From the NCBI RefSeq assembly GCF_003938655.1, contig NZ_RJJT01000028.1, positions 16,247-80,246 on the forward strand: a stretch of 64,000 bases of DNA. The letters are read 5' to 3'. The notes under the pieces were generated by a model. It was not told where the DNA came from and made no database searches. It saw only the letters and a program-made list of their open reading frames with translations. This document shows, one piece after another, positions 40,909-49,380 of the stretch (positions are counted from its first letter, which is position 1; each line of letters starts with the position of its first letter). A program made the position numbers and the translations under genes. The DNA comes from Rhizobium pisi (GTDB lineage: Bacteria > Pseudomonadota > Alphaproteobacteria > Rhizobiales > Rhizobiaceae).

Positions 40909-41324
40909 GCTATGCTCCCAGGTTAAGAGGCGCCCCCTCTAAAAGCGATAGCGAATATTTGCATTTCCGGATTAACGCGGATTTAACAATAATTTTAACT
41001 TCTCGCACAAATGCAGGCGGGAGCGTTTTTCGTTTTTGCGGAGTTTTGATTATAGTTTATCTATTTGTTTTTAAACAATTTATATGTTTCGGTTGTTATG
41101 CATTTTCGCTGACTTCACTTCTGGTGGTAATTGCTCGAAAATATGTAGCCGGCTTCCATTTTTCGAGGGGCGCGGCGCTGGGAATCTTGATGATTTTTCA
41201 CTGGTTTATCCCCGCGCGCCGGCATTTCCGGCTTGCCGGCGCCGAGGGGAGCTCGCTGGCATTTTCGCGTGGTTTTGCTATTATTTTTTAGGGGCGCATG
41301 CGCCCGGTCGAATGGAGTTTTTCG
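40909..41324. other. Long AT-rich leader region
   Basis: This 416-bp gap between the divergent chemoreceptor and membrane-protein genes is AT-rich (40965-41160). Two GC-rich structures follow near the membrane-protein gene: GCCGGCATTTCCGGCTTGCC region (41219-41243) and a perfect palindrome GGGCGCATGCGCCC at 41292-41305, just upstream of the GGAG of the next gene. I searched for a cobalamin-type riboswitch core and found none. Confidence 0.4.
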
Positions 41325-41888
41325 ATGCTCGAACGGAATCAGCTTCCCCTGCGCCCTGCCGCGCCCGGTTTCGCCGCCACCTGGGTGGTTTTCATCGCGG
41401 GCGTGAGCGTGGCGCTCAGCCTGCTTTTTGCCTGCGTCACGCCCTTCGTGGCGCTGGCGGCGGTATCGGCGGTCGTGCTTCCCCAGCGGATGGCGGTGAT
41501 GGCGGTTCTCCTTGCCTGGCTCGCCAACCAGATGGTCGGATATTTCGTGCTCGGCTATCCCCAGACCTGGGACAGCTATGCCTGGGGGCTTGCGATCGGG
41601 ATTGCGGCATTCGCCTCGCTCGCCGCGGCGCTTGCGGTGCTGCGCCTGTCCGCCGATCTCCCCGCGACGATGGCGGCCGCCTTCCTTGCCGGCTTTGTCG
41701 CCTATGAAGGTGTGCTCTTTGCCGCCACATCCGTGCTCCCCTCCGGCGACGACGCCTTTTCGCCGTCCGTCGTCGCGAATGTGCTGCTGATCAACGCACT
41801 CGCCGCCATCGGCCTTGTTGGCCTGCATGCTGCAGCGGCGGCTGGTCGCGGGTTGGTTGCGGGACGTCGGGGGACTGTGCAGGCGTAA
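41325..41888 (+). CDS. Integral membrane protein, unknown
   Basis: A 187-residue protein with about five hydrophobic segments (ATWVVFIAGVSVALSLLFAC; AALAVSAVVLP-like; WGLAIGIAAFASLAAALAVL; AAFLAGFVAYEGVLFAATSV; VANVLLINALAAIGLVGLHA). Start 41325 follows GGAG at 7 bp. The architecture is compatible with a small permease or CbtA/CbtB-like transporter, but no motif confirms it. No partner gene adjacent. Confidence 0.65.
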   Translation: MLERNQLPLRPAAPGFAATWVVFIAGVSVALSLLFACVTPFVALAAVSAVVLPQRMAVMAVLLAWLANQMVGYFVLGYPQTWDSYAWGLAIGIAAFASLAAALAVLRLSADLPATMAAAFLAGFVAYEGVLFAATSVLPSGDDAFSPSVVANVLLINALAAIGLVGLHAAAAAGRGLVAGRRGTVQA

Positions 41889-41944
41889 GGCGGGTAGGCG
41901 CGTCCAGCCAGTTTTCCAAAGCCTCGAAGGGTCGTCCTCCGGCG

Positions 41945-42055
41945 CCGATTCTGCCTACCGGAGCGCCCGCCTCGTCCTTCGGGGACCTCAGGATGATGCT
42001 TCGAGGCTCCGCCCTCTCGGGCTGCGCATCTCAGGATGAGGCTCTCTTGGACGTC
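41945..42055. repeat. Family-B repeat, mixed orientation
   Basis: GCCCGCCTCGTCCTTCGGGG, ACCTCAGGATGATGCTTCGAG, GCTCCGCCCTCTCGGGCTGC, GCATCTCAGGATGAGGCTCTC. Modules of family B in a scrambled order, following the membrane-protein gene. Confidence 0.6.
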
Positions 42056-42071
42056 GGCATTCCCACATACA

Positions 42072-42449
42072 TCAGCTCGTATGACGGCTGGTTACCCTGA
42101 TATAATAGCCGTCAGGGTCGACAAGGCGAAAGTCGCGCAGGCCCCAAGGCTGCAGAGCGAGATCGGAAAGCGGCCAGCCGCTCTCTGCCGCCGTGCGATA
42201 GGCATCCTCAACGTCCGTGACCTTTAAGACGATCTCGACCCCAAGGCCAACTCGCTCACGGGTTTCGGTCCGTATTGGATGATCGCTCGAAAGCGTGCTT
42301 CGCGAATTAATCGCGATCACTGCGTCACCATTGCTTAACATCGTATACTCGGTGCTCACCGAACCCTGGACTTCAAAGCCCAGAACCCGGCGATAGAAAT
42401 CAAGCGATTTCTCAGGCGTTTCGACAAATAGCTCCAAGCTCAGTTGCAC
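42072..42449 (-). CDS. VOC-family (glyoxalase/bleomycin-resistance-like) protein
   Basis: A 125-residue protein from GTG 42449, chosen because AAGGAGG lies six bases upstream. QLSLELFVETPEKSLDFYRRVLGFEVQG is the VOC opening; LSNGDAVIAINSRS, then PWGLRDFRLVDPDGYYIRVT at the C-terminus complete the fold. Metal ligand Glu/His positions are not certain, and no catalytic assignment is made. The longer ATG frame to 42548 has no family match. Confidence 0.82.
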   Translation of the reverse strand: MQLSLELFVETPEKSLDFYRRVLGFEVQGSVSTEYTMLSNGDAVIAINSRSTLSSDHPIRTETRERVGLGVEIVLKVTDVEDAYRTAAESGWPLSDLALQPWGLRDFRLVDPDGYYIRVTSRHTS

Positions 42450-42572
42450 TGGTGCCTCCTTTTTCTGTGCGGAATGTATGCCCTCTGGAATACCTTCAGA
42501 ACGTTCGTGGTGGGGAATTTCCAAGCGCGCCTCTCTTCCTTTCGTCAACTCCGGTTTTCGAATGCGCGCCCA

Positions 42573-43073
42573 TCACGGCTTGGGTAAAGGGTTCGTCCTC
42601 GAAAGGCCGGCATTCCGGCGGCGGGCGATTTCCTCGTGGAGGTGCTCCACGGACCGGGTCAGGTCGGGAATCTCATCGCCAGTCTGCAGCGGCACGCCGA
42701 CCTGGCGGAAGAAACTTTCCAGGCCGCCGTCGCCGCCGGGCGCCAGCATGCCGAGAATTTTGCCAGGGGCATCCGTATGGTTCCAGTAGGCGTGCCTGAT
42801 GTGCGGCGGCACGCTGAGGAAGGCGCCTTTGCCTGAGATCGTGCCTTGCGGCTCGTCGCCGATCCAGAAGGTGAATTCGCCATCCAATATATAGAAGACT
42901 TCCGCTTCCGGATGCTGGTGCGGCTCGACGCGCGCGCCGGGCGGCAGGATGGTTTCGATGAATGCGAACTGGCCGTTGGTCTCGGCCGAGGTCGCCTTGA
43001 AAGTCATCAGCCCGACCTTGAACAGGATCTGCTCGCCTTCGCCATCGGCGCGCATGACGGTTTTCCATTGCAT
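42573..43073 (-). CDS. Cupin-domain protein
   Basis: A 166-residue cupin. PPGARVEPHQHPEAEVFYILDGEFTFWIGDE is motif 1 (metal-binding HxH and Glu), and VPPHIRHAYWNHTDAPGKIL is motif 2. A polar tail (~140-166) follows. Start 43073 follows GAAGGGAAA. Typical single-domain cupins of this kind bind a metal and a small ligand; the function here is unknown. Confidence 0.85.
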   Translation of the reverse strand: MQWKTVMRADGEGEQILFKVGLMTFKATSAETNGQFAFIETILPPGARVEPHQHPEAEVFYILDGEFTFWIGDEPQGTISGKGAFLSVPPHIRHAYWNHTDAPGKILGMLAPGGDGGLESFFRQVGVPLQTGDEIPDLTRSVEHLHEEIARRRNAGLSRTNPLPKP

Positions 43074-43560
43074 CGGTGTTTCCCTTCGCCGTCGCTGCGG
43101 TTTGCGCGGCTTCACCTGCTGTCGATTGAGGCCTCGCCCGATTGTTGCCGCTGGGCTCTAACGCGGACTGAAGGATAGGGCGCTTGGCGCTGCCGGCAAC
43201 GATTGCAAGTGCCTCGCCTCGAATTTGATTCATGTAACCAGTCTTACGCCTTGTTTTTTATGCATGTTGCGGCTGCGCAGGCACCGGGCGACCCTGCCTG
43301 TTCACATCCGGCTGGAAAAGGCGGGTGCGGCAGTTCGCCATCGCGGGTCGGCTTGCCTCCCGCCCGAAAACCCGCTTATATCTCCCCGTCGAAAGAGTGC
43401 TGGTCGGATGGTAGCCCGGCCGTCGCCCATTGGGTGATAACTCCTCCTTTCAGGGTAACCGTGACACCGCAGCCGGCTTGCCGGCCTCGCAGGTGTGTCC
43501 GCCGGAACTCTGGAAACGTCGTCGGCGCACCTTCATGTCAACATGGAAGGAACGTTCGAC
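43074..43560. other. Long intergenic region without a clear gene
   Basis: 487 bp between the cupin and SDR genes. Only shadow frames are present. A GC-rich stretch with several short dyads lies at 43290-43400 (CGGGTCGGCTTGCCTCCCGCCCG-like). Possible untranslated leader of the SDR gene; no known riboswitch core was recognised. Confidence 0.35.
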
Positions 43561-44298
43561 TTGAAACTGACTGACAACACCATTCTCATCACCGGCGGCG
43601 CAAGCGGCATCGGGCTTGCGCTCGCACGCCAACTTTCGGCGCGCGGAAACCGCGTGATCATCTGCGGCCGGAGCCGCGAGGCGCTGGAGGCGGCGCAAGC
43701 TGATGTGCCTCACCTGATTGCGCGGGTCTGCGACGTCACCGATCTCGACGATCGCGACAGCCTGCAGGGTTGGCTGGAAAACAACCACCCGGACCTCAAC
43801 ATGCTGATCAACAATGCCGGGGTTCAATATCGCAGGGATTTCGACGGAGACGCTGCCGTGGCCGATCTCGAGCAGGAGGTGGCGATCAACCTTACCGCGC
43901 CGATCCGCCTGATCGACGAACTCCTGCCGATCCTGAAGCGGCAACCGAGCGCAGTTATCGTCAACGTCACCTCGGGACTGGCCTTCACGCCGATGGCGGC
44001 CGTTCCCGTCTACTGCGCGACCAAGGCGGCGCTCCACTCCTTCACCCTATCGCTGCGCCATCAGCTGAAGGCGACCGGCGTGCGGGTTGTCGAGATGGTG
44101 CCGCCGATGGTCGACACGAACCTCGGCGGCGGCATGCGCGCCAAGGGGGCGGAGCGGCAACTCGCGATGTCGCCGGAGGAATTCGCCACCGAAGCGCTTG
44201 CGCAGCTGGAGAGCGGCCGGGACGAACTGCTGGTCGGCACGTCGGTCCATACCCGCCAGCACGGCGAGGCGATGTTTGCGCGGCTGAACGGCTTCTGA
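43561..44298 (+). CDS. SDR-family oxidoreductase (DltE-like)
   Basis: A 245-residue classical SDR. ILITGGASGIGLALARQLS is the cofactor motif, LINNAGVQ the NAG motif, VNVTSGLAFTP contains the catalytic Ser, and VYCATKAAL the Tyr-x-x-x-Lys. Start TTG 43561 (GAAGGAA 9 bp upstream) gives MKLTDNTILITGG, the family N-terminus; an ATG at 43543 with a poorer context is the alternative. The DltE-like clade is named after a Bacillus dlt-operon protein, but its substrate is unknown. Confidence 0.87.
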   Translation: MKLTDNTILITGGASGIGLALARQLSARGNRVIICGRSREALEAAQADVPHLIARVCDVTDLDDRDSLQGWLENNHPDLNMLINNAGVQYRRDFDGDAAVADLEQEVAINLTAPIRLIDELLPILKRQPSAVIVNVTSGLAFTPMAAVPVYCATKAALHSFTLSLRHQLKATGVRVVEMVPPMVDTNLGGGMRAKGAERQLAMSPEEFATEALAQLESGRDELLVGTSVHTRQHGEAMFARLNGF

Positions 44299-44370
44299 CT
44301 AGAGATCAGAGCCGATCCCGGGCGGCCCGGACGCTCTCGAGCGGCCTGGACGCTCCCGGGATCGGCGCGC

Positions 44371-44622
44371 TCAGTCTGCCTCCCAGAGGTGGTCGTGTGT
44401 CTCCTCGATATGGCGCTCGATCAGGCGGTATTCGGGATACGTGAGGTCAAGAGGCGCGCCATCGAGGAAGGCGGTGAGCTGCTCGACCTCGCCGCCGGAG
44501 GGCGGGGCGCAGAATTCGGCGCGCGCGTGGCGATTGCCGGGATGGTAGGGAGTGAGGGAATATTCGATGACGAGATCGATCTCGTCGTCGCCGCGCGCCA
44601 GCGTGAAGCTGGTTTCGAACAT
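44371..44622 (-). CDS. Hypothetical protein, pair member 2
   Basis: An 83-residue soluble protein (MFETSFTLARGDDEIDLVIE ... YRLIERHIEETHDHLWEAD), acidic, beta-then-helix in character. It starts 2 bp after the stop of the 88-aa gene upstream, so the two are certainly an operon. The shape recalls tail-tube or gp-like phage accessory proteins of rhizobial prophages, but this is a weak impression. No family named. Confidence 0.65.
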   Translation of the reverse strand: MFETSFTLARGDDEIDLVIEYSLTPYHPGNRHARAEFCAPPSGGEVEQLTAFLDGAPLDLTYPEYRLIERHIEETHDHLWEAD

Positions 44623-44624
44623 GG

Positions 44625-44891
44625 CTAGAAGCCGAGGGCTTCGATGCCGGCGGCAAGCTCGGCCTCCAGTTCTTCGTCCTCATCTTCGTCGCTGGCAGGC
44701 GGTCGGTTGAATTCCTCGTTCATGACGGCGGCGATGCGGGCAAGCCCCCGGCGGCGCCCGGCGGGCGCGAAGATGACGACCATGACGCCATCGGCCTCCA
44801 TATCAAGCGACAGATAGCCCTTGCCGTTGCCGCCGGAAACGCTGGCCTTGAAGGCGGTGTTGTCGGTGAAAAGCGAGACTTGTCCGCGCAT
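44625..44891 (-). CDS. Hypothetical protein, pair member 1
   Basis: An 88-residue protein (MRGQVSLFTDNTAFKASVSG ... FAPAGRRRGLARIAAVMNEE) with an acidic tail (ASDEDEDEELEAELAAGIEA). It precedes the 83-aa gene by 2 bp. Function unknown. The acidic tail and small size suggest a binding or inhibitory protein, but there is no family evidence. Confidence 0.65.
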   Translation of the reverse strand: MRGQVSLFTDNTAFKASVSGGNGKGYLSLDMEADGVMVVIFAPAGRRRGLARIAAVMNEEFNRPPASDEDEDEELEAELAAGIEALGF

Positions 44892-45149
44892 GATGGATTC
44901 CCCATTGGTGATGGGGTGTTCTATCCGGTCAAAGGTTGTGGTGTGGAAATCGCAACGACATGAGCGGAAAAACCTGCCGGTTGCGCGGGGCGAGACGTAG
45001 AAACGCTCGAAGGAGTTGACGTGGAAGGGACGGCGCCGACGTCTCAGTGGAGGATCGAGAGATCTGGCGCTGTGCCGTTTTCCTGCTTTGCTATTCCATA
45101 AACTGAGGGCGTGTGCGGACAGGAAATGGCTTACATAGGATCGCTAGCA

Positions 45150-45710
45150 TCAGCCCTTGAAAAGGCGTCGCGCCAAATGAAAGCTGCTGAGACAGATGGC
45201 GATTAATGCCATTGTTCCCACGTTCACCATAAACCAAAGCTCTCCGAATCCCTTCGCGCCGAACAACATTTCGCCTGTCTTACACTTATTGAAAGCCGTC
45301 AGCGACGTCCTATTGGCACACCCGGTTGGGATTCGGATCAACAGGCCATCAAACAAAACCAGAATGAAAATTCCCACAAACAGCAATTTTAACGCAGGCT
45401 TAAACTCGATGTGACGCTCGAAGGTAATTTCTTTATCTATTCGAATACGGCTTAACAGGAAAATCATAGAAAACTGTAATATCGTCGTAATTATTTGTGC
45501 CAAAATCATATTGATAGGCGAATTTTTCTCAAAAGGAAGATGGTAATATGGGATTGATACTATGAATGGTGCAAGGATATATGAACTGAACAGAGAGGCT
45601 GGTGTCAGGCCTTTGCGCTCCCCAAGGGTATAAAGCATGGTGGTGGCCGAAGGTAATAAAAGTATCCAACAAACTGGACCAATTACCCACGGCAATGAAA
45701 GGGCATTCAT
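45150..45710 (-). CDS. AT-rich integral membrane protein, unknown
   Basis: A 186-residue protein with about five transmembrane helices (MNALSLPWVIGPVCWILLLP; FSSYILAPFIVSIPYYHLPF; MILAQIITTILQFSMIFLLS; LLFVGIFILVLFDGLLIRIP; ELWFMVNVGTMALIAICLSS). No family recognised. Its composition is visibly lower in GC than all neighbours (for example AAAATCATATTGATAGGCGA on the plus strand), which suggests acquisition from elsewhere. No partner gene or mobility gene is adjacent. Confidence 0.6.
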   Translation of the reverse strand: MNALSLPWVIGPVCWILLLPSATTMLYTLGERKGLTPASLFSSYILAPFIVSIPYYHLPFEKNSPINMILAQIITTILQFSMIFLLSRIRIDKEITFERHIEFKPALKLLFVGIFILVLFDGLLIRIPTGCANRTSLTAFNKCKTGEMLFGAKGFGELWFMVNVGTMALIAICLSSFHLARRLFKG

Positions 45711-45855
45711 CGTAAAATTACTTCAAGTTAAGGGACCGTCATTCGGAGCGGATGTAGGTTCGAGTGCTTCATGAGTCAATCTCACAGAAGCGGCTCCCCC
45801 GGCTCTACTTGCAGTTTCTCCAGAATAGCCGCGCTTGCCTGCGTGCGATAAACGC

Positions 45856-46305
45856 TTATCCCGTCTGCTTCTTCCTTCTGCTGCGCGTCGTCGGCCGGCG
45901 CGCCAGGCCGGCGGCGCGGATTTCGGTGATGCTGACGGGGTCGTCGTCGAGGTAGTATTCGCTGGCCCAGGCGATCCTGCCGCCGCGCCATATGCGCCGC
46001 CAGGTCAAAGTCTTCAGCCGGCCGAGCGGCGTCTCGACGCCGGCGACCGCATCGCATTCGGGGCCGATGCTGTCGGCGGCGTACCGGCTGTTCCAGGCGG
46101 CGCGGGCGCTCCTCTGCACCGTCTCCAGGTAATCGATGGGCTCCAACTCGGCCACGTGCGCTGAGCGCTCGGGACGCAGGGCCTTGATGGCGGCGATGAT
46201 GCGGAAGGCCTGCTCGCTTGGGGGCTCGTCGCCGATCGCCTCGTCGACGGCGCAGAGCGCTTCGGCAATGGCGGCTTCATGGGCGAGGGCGGTGGTGAGG
46301 TTCAT
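45856..46305 (-). CDS. Hypothetical protein
   Basis: A 149-residue hydrophilic protein (MNLTTALAHEAAIAEALCAV ... GGRIAWASEYYLDDDPVSIT), helical at the start and ending in a basic tail (RRPTTRSRRKKQTG). No signal or membrane segment, and no family recognised. It is bordered on the right by a repeat block. An ATG start at 46305 fits, although the ribosome site is weak. Confidence 0.55.
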   Translation of the reverse strand: MNLTTALAHEAAIAEALCAVDEAIGDEPPSEQAFRIIAAIKALRPERSAHVAELEPIDYLETVQRSARAAWNSRYAADSIGPECDAVAGVETPLGRLKTLTWRRIWRGGRIAWASEYYLDDDPVSITEIRAAGLARRPTTRSRRKKQTG

Positions 46306-46389
46306 GGCGCGGCTGTTGTTGTTTGTTGCTAAAATCGCATTTTTGTATCATGGCGGGGAGGGGATTGCAAATCTGTTTTGGGATGGGTG

Positions 46390-46720
46390 GACGGTGGCCA
46401 GCCCCGTCCTTCGAGGCTCCTGGCGGGGCACCTCAGGATGAGGCTGGAGAGAGGGCGCGGCGTCCTTGCCCTTCGCTTTCGCTTCGTGCATTCGCTCCTA
46501 TGGTCGCTCACCCCCTCATCTGCCTGCCGGCATCTTCTCCCCGCTGGGGAGAAGCGGAATCGTGGCAGCGCCTCGCTCCCTCTGACACTTCGGCTGTGGG
46601 AATGGCGGCTTCGCGGCCTGGTCCCTTCTCCCCAGCGGGGAGAAGATGCCGGCAGGCAGATGAGGGGGGCGAGGAGCGTAAGCGACGAACGCCTTGAGCG
46701 GCAAGCGAAAGGCAGATGGC
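46390..46720. repeat. Family-B fragment plus complete paired family-A repeat
   Basis: A B2 fragment (46402-46443: GTCCTTCGAGGCTCC ... CACCTCAGGATGAGGC) is followed by the left A module (46468-46510), two facing A cores (46511-46560 and 46624-46668) and the right A module (46680-46717, CGCCTTGAGCGGCAAGCGAAAGG). The two cores are inverted copies, like the block at 12.85-13.02 kb. Confidence 0.7.
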
Positions 46721-46858
46721 GGATTTGCCGGCGTGGGCTTTGTATCGACTCGAGCCAAAAAATCCCTGCCAAAAACACGTCCTAAAACGCGATGGAGGTC
46801 GCGCGCGCCGGCGGACTCGGCGATGATGGCGCCGTCCGCCATTCCCGCGCAGAGCCCC

Positions 46859-47865
46859 ATGGTCTTCATTCCGCTCCCCTTCGTCATCGCCCTCCTGCTG
46901 CTGATCCTCTTCGTCGCTGTCATCAGGCGCGACGAGGAGGCGGCGCCGAACTGGCCGTTTCTGGCGCTGATCCTGCTTTCGGCGCTGCAATCCACCCTCT
47001 CCGGCCTGCGCTGGGGATATGGGGTGCAGGCCATCGGCGTGATTGCGCCTGTCACTGCGGCGATGGTGCCGCCGCTTGCCTATGCCGGGGTTTCCAGGCT
47101 GGTGAGGACGAGCCGGCGGCCGCTGCCGGGCGCATTGCGCTGCATGGCGTGCCCGCCGCCCTTATCCTGATCCTGATGGTCTTATGGCGGGACGCGATCG
47201 ACATCGCGCTGGTGCTCGTCTTCGTCGGCTATGCCGCCGCCATCCTGCTCTTGATGCGCCCGGGCGCCGATGCGCTTCGGCTGGCGCCCTTCGAAGGGGC
47301 GGCGCCGGCCTACCGGGCGATCATCTTTACGGCGGCAGCACTCTGCCTTTCGGCTATGGTCGATACCTTCGTCTTCCTCGATCTCGCCTCCGCCCATAGC
47401 GAGCGGGCGCTGATGATGATCAGCGTCGGAAACCTCGCCGTTCTCGTCATCCTCGCCATCGCGGCGGCCGCCGCCAGCCGCAGCCGGCCGCCGGCCGAGA
47501 CGATGGAGACCGCGCCGCGCCCCGAAGCGAGCGAGGACAAGGAGACGATCGCCACGATCGACGCGCTGATGGACGCAAGGAAGCTCTATCGCGACGCCAA
47601 TCTCAATCTCGACCGGCTCGCCCGCAAAGCCGGCATTCCCGCCCGCCAGATCTCGGCGGCGATCAACCGGGCGATGGACAAGAACGTCTCGCAATATGTC
47701 AACGACTACAGGATCGGCGAAGCCTGCAGGCTGCTTTCCGGCACGGACAAATCCGTGACCGAGGTGATGTTCGAGGTCGGTTTCCAGACGAAGTCCAATT
47801 TCAACCGTGAATTCCGCCGGGTGACTGACATGACGCCGGTGGCCTGGCGGCAGAGGAAGGGGTGA
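46859..47865 (+). pseudogene. Membrane-bound AraC-type regulator with one-base frameshift
   Basis: Frame one (from ATG 46859) encodes several membrane helices (PLPFVIALLLLILFVAVI; NWPFLALILLSALQSTLSG; VTAAMVPPLAYAGVSRLV) and stops at 47170. The second frame carries on with membrane segments (AALILILMVLWRDAIDIALV; MMISVGNLAVLVILAIAAAA) and a C-terminal AraC HTH (SVTEVMFEVGFQTKSNFNRE, ending MTPVAWRQRKG). One extra G in the GGG run near 47128-47131 (CTGCCGGGCGC) joins them as RRPLPGRIALHGVPAAL. The intact protein would be ~335 residues. An ATG at 46823 is an alternative start. Confidence 0.75.
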
Positions 47866-47929
47866 GGGGCCACCCGCCCTCCTTTGTGCTCCGGGCCTCA
47901 GCACGGATCTCTTTTGGTGGAGTAGCTCT

Positions 47930-48075
47930 CCTCCCTCATTCCTATGCTCGTCACAGGAATCCAGCCACCGCGCGTCCGCGCGGTGAATGACTTCTGGCGA
48001 CGACTAGAGAGAGTCTTTCGCGCCCAAGGACTTGGGCGCACTGGATTCCTGTGACGAGCACAGGAATGAGGGAGG
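47930..48075. repeat. 146-bp terminal-inverted-repeat element (copy 1)
   Basis: 35-bp inverted ends, CCTCCCTCATTCCTATGCTC ... GGAATCCAG (47930-47964) against 48041-48075, with one mismatch. Inside are hairpins CCGCGCG-tc-CGCGCGG and GCGCCCAAG-GA-CTTGGGCGC. A second copy in opposite orientation lies at 58724-58868. MITE-like; no transposase recognised. Confidence 0.7.
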
Positions 48076-48216
48076 GTGGAGAAGCGTCCTCACCCCTCTC
48101 TTCTTTCCTACCCAGTATCCTTCGATGGCGCTGCTACCACGTACACAATCGCGATCGAGGACTGTCAGGAACATGTTCGAGGTCGCGGTTTTGTTGCCGT
48201 CGGCCATGCTGTCGGC

Positions 48217-49368
48217 ATGAATACGACATCGGAACATGAACGGGACCTTGCCGCCAAGCTGCGATCGCTTTCGATCGAGCCCGCGGCTTTCAAGACGGAG
48301 CCGCCGAAGCGCAAAGCCGGGCGGTGGGTAAGGGCTGGGATGCTGGCTCTTGCGGCGGCGGTGTCGCTGGCGGCGGTTCTTCTCTATCGGCCGGCTGTAT
48401 TGGAGCGCACACTTGCGGGTGGTGAGACTGCGATATCCGCGGGTGGCGTGGCGGGGCCGGTCGCAGAGCTGGCGGATATGGTTCCGCCAACCCGGGGTGA
48501 GACTGCATCGACACATGGCACGGTTGCGCCAACCCGGGAAATCACCGGTTCCGGCTATGTCGTGGCGCCCGATGTTGCGACCGTCTTTTCCAAATATGAG
48601 GGACGGATCGTCGCGGTTGCGGTCGAGGCGGGCGAGCGGGTCGTGGCGGGGCAGGTGCTGGTGCAGCTCGATGATGCGGGGGCGCGTTTTGCGCTTCGGG
48701 GGGCGGAGATATCGGGGCGGGCGGCAGCGCTGGCGGTTGAGGCAAGGAGTATTGTGCTGGCGCAGGCGCGGTCTTCGCTTGATCGCGCCGGGCGGCTTGC
48801 CGGGCGTGATGCGATGTCGGCCGAGGCGCTGGAGGCGGCGAAGGCGGCTTTCGACACGGCTGAAAATGCCGCGGCGCGAGCACGGCAGGATGCGGCGAAG
48901 GCAGATCTCGATATCGACAGGGCGCGCGAGCAGGTCGAGGCGCTGACCGTGCGGGCGCCAATATCAGGCACCGTCACGCGGCTCGACGCGCATGTCGGCG
49001 ACACGGTGCTTTCGCGGGAAGACAGCGTGCGGGAGAATGAAAGCCTGCTCGTCATTACCGACACGTCGAGCCTGGTCATCGATGCCGATGTGGCCGAGGC
49101 CAATATGGCGCTGATGCGGCCGGGACTCTCAGGCGAGGCGGTGCTCGACGGCTTTCCCGATCAACCCTTTGCCGTCGCGGTGTCGAAGATCGCGCCCGTC
49201 ATGTCGCGGGAGAAGGGAACGGTGACGCTGCGCCTGACGCTCTCCTCGCCGCCCTCCGGGGTTCGGCCTGCGATGGCGGCGCGCATCCGGCTTGTCGTGG
49301 GCGAGGGGGCGGATCGCCCGCCGTCGTCGTTCGAGGCTCCGGCCGCCGGCCTTCGCAGCTCTGGATGA
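48217..49368 (+). CDS. Periplasmic adaptor (HlyD/MacA-like) of an ABC exporter
   Basis: A 383-residue membrane-fusion protein: an N-terminal helix (~38-57, MLALAAAVSLAAVLL), a lipoyl/barrel-sandwich half ITGSGYVVAPDVATVFSKYE, then EAGERVVAGQVLVQLDD. An alpha-hairpin coiled coil spans ~170-245, and the second lipoyl half is VRAPISGTVTRLDAHVGDTV. A beta-barrel domain follows. It links an inner-membrane ABC permease to an outer-membrane channel. The last ~18 residues (DRPPSSFEAPAAGLRSSG) are coded by a family-B repeat module. First gene of the four-gene-like unit 48.2-52.7 kb with an ATPase and two permeases. Confidence 0.88.
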   Translation: MNTTSEHERDLAAKLRSLSIEPAAFKTEPPKRKAGRWVRAGMLALAAAVSLAAVLLYRPAVLERTLAGGETAISAGGVAGPVAELADMVPPTRGETASTHGTVAPTREITGSGYVVAPDVATVFSKYEGRIVAVAVEAGERVVAGQVLVQLDDAGARFALRGAEISGRAAALAVEARSIVLAQARSSLDRAGRLAGRDAMSAEALEAAKAAFDTAENAAARARQDAAKADLDIDRAREQVEALTVRAPISGTVTRLDAHVGDTVLSREDSVRENESLLVITDTSSLVIDADVAEANMALMRPGLSGEAVLDGFPDQPFAVAVSKIAPVMSREKGTVTLRLTLSSPPSGVRPAMAARIRLVVGEGADRPPSSFEAPAAGLRSSG

Positions 49369-49370
49369 GG
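49320..49370. repeat. Family-B module overlapping the adaptor 3' end
   Basis: CGTCGTTCGAGGCTCCGGCC GCCGGCCTTCGCAGCTCTGG ATGAGG matches the B2 module (TCGTCCTTCGAGGCTCCAGC ... GGATGAGG). The adaptor stop codon lies inside it. Confidence 0.6.
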
Positions 49371-49380
49371 GGTGGTCGGT

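Noticed and set aside
40909..41324. Cobalamin riboswitch upstream of the membrane protein at 41325
   Set aside because: The gene's layout suggested a B12-linked transporter, but the conserved core box (GCCACTG-like) and the expected stem pattern are absent; only unrelated GC-rich dyads are present.
43074..43560. Riboswitch or hidden gene in the 487-bp gap before the SDR gene
   Set aside because: Dyads are present, but none of the riboswitch cores I know matches, and all open frames are shadows without ribosome sites.
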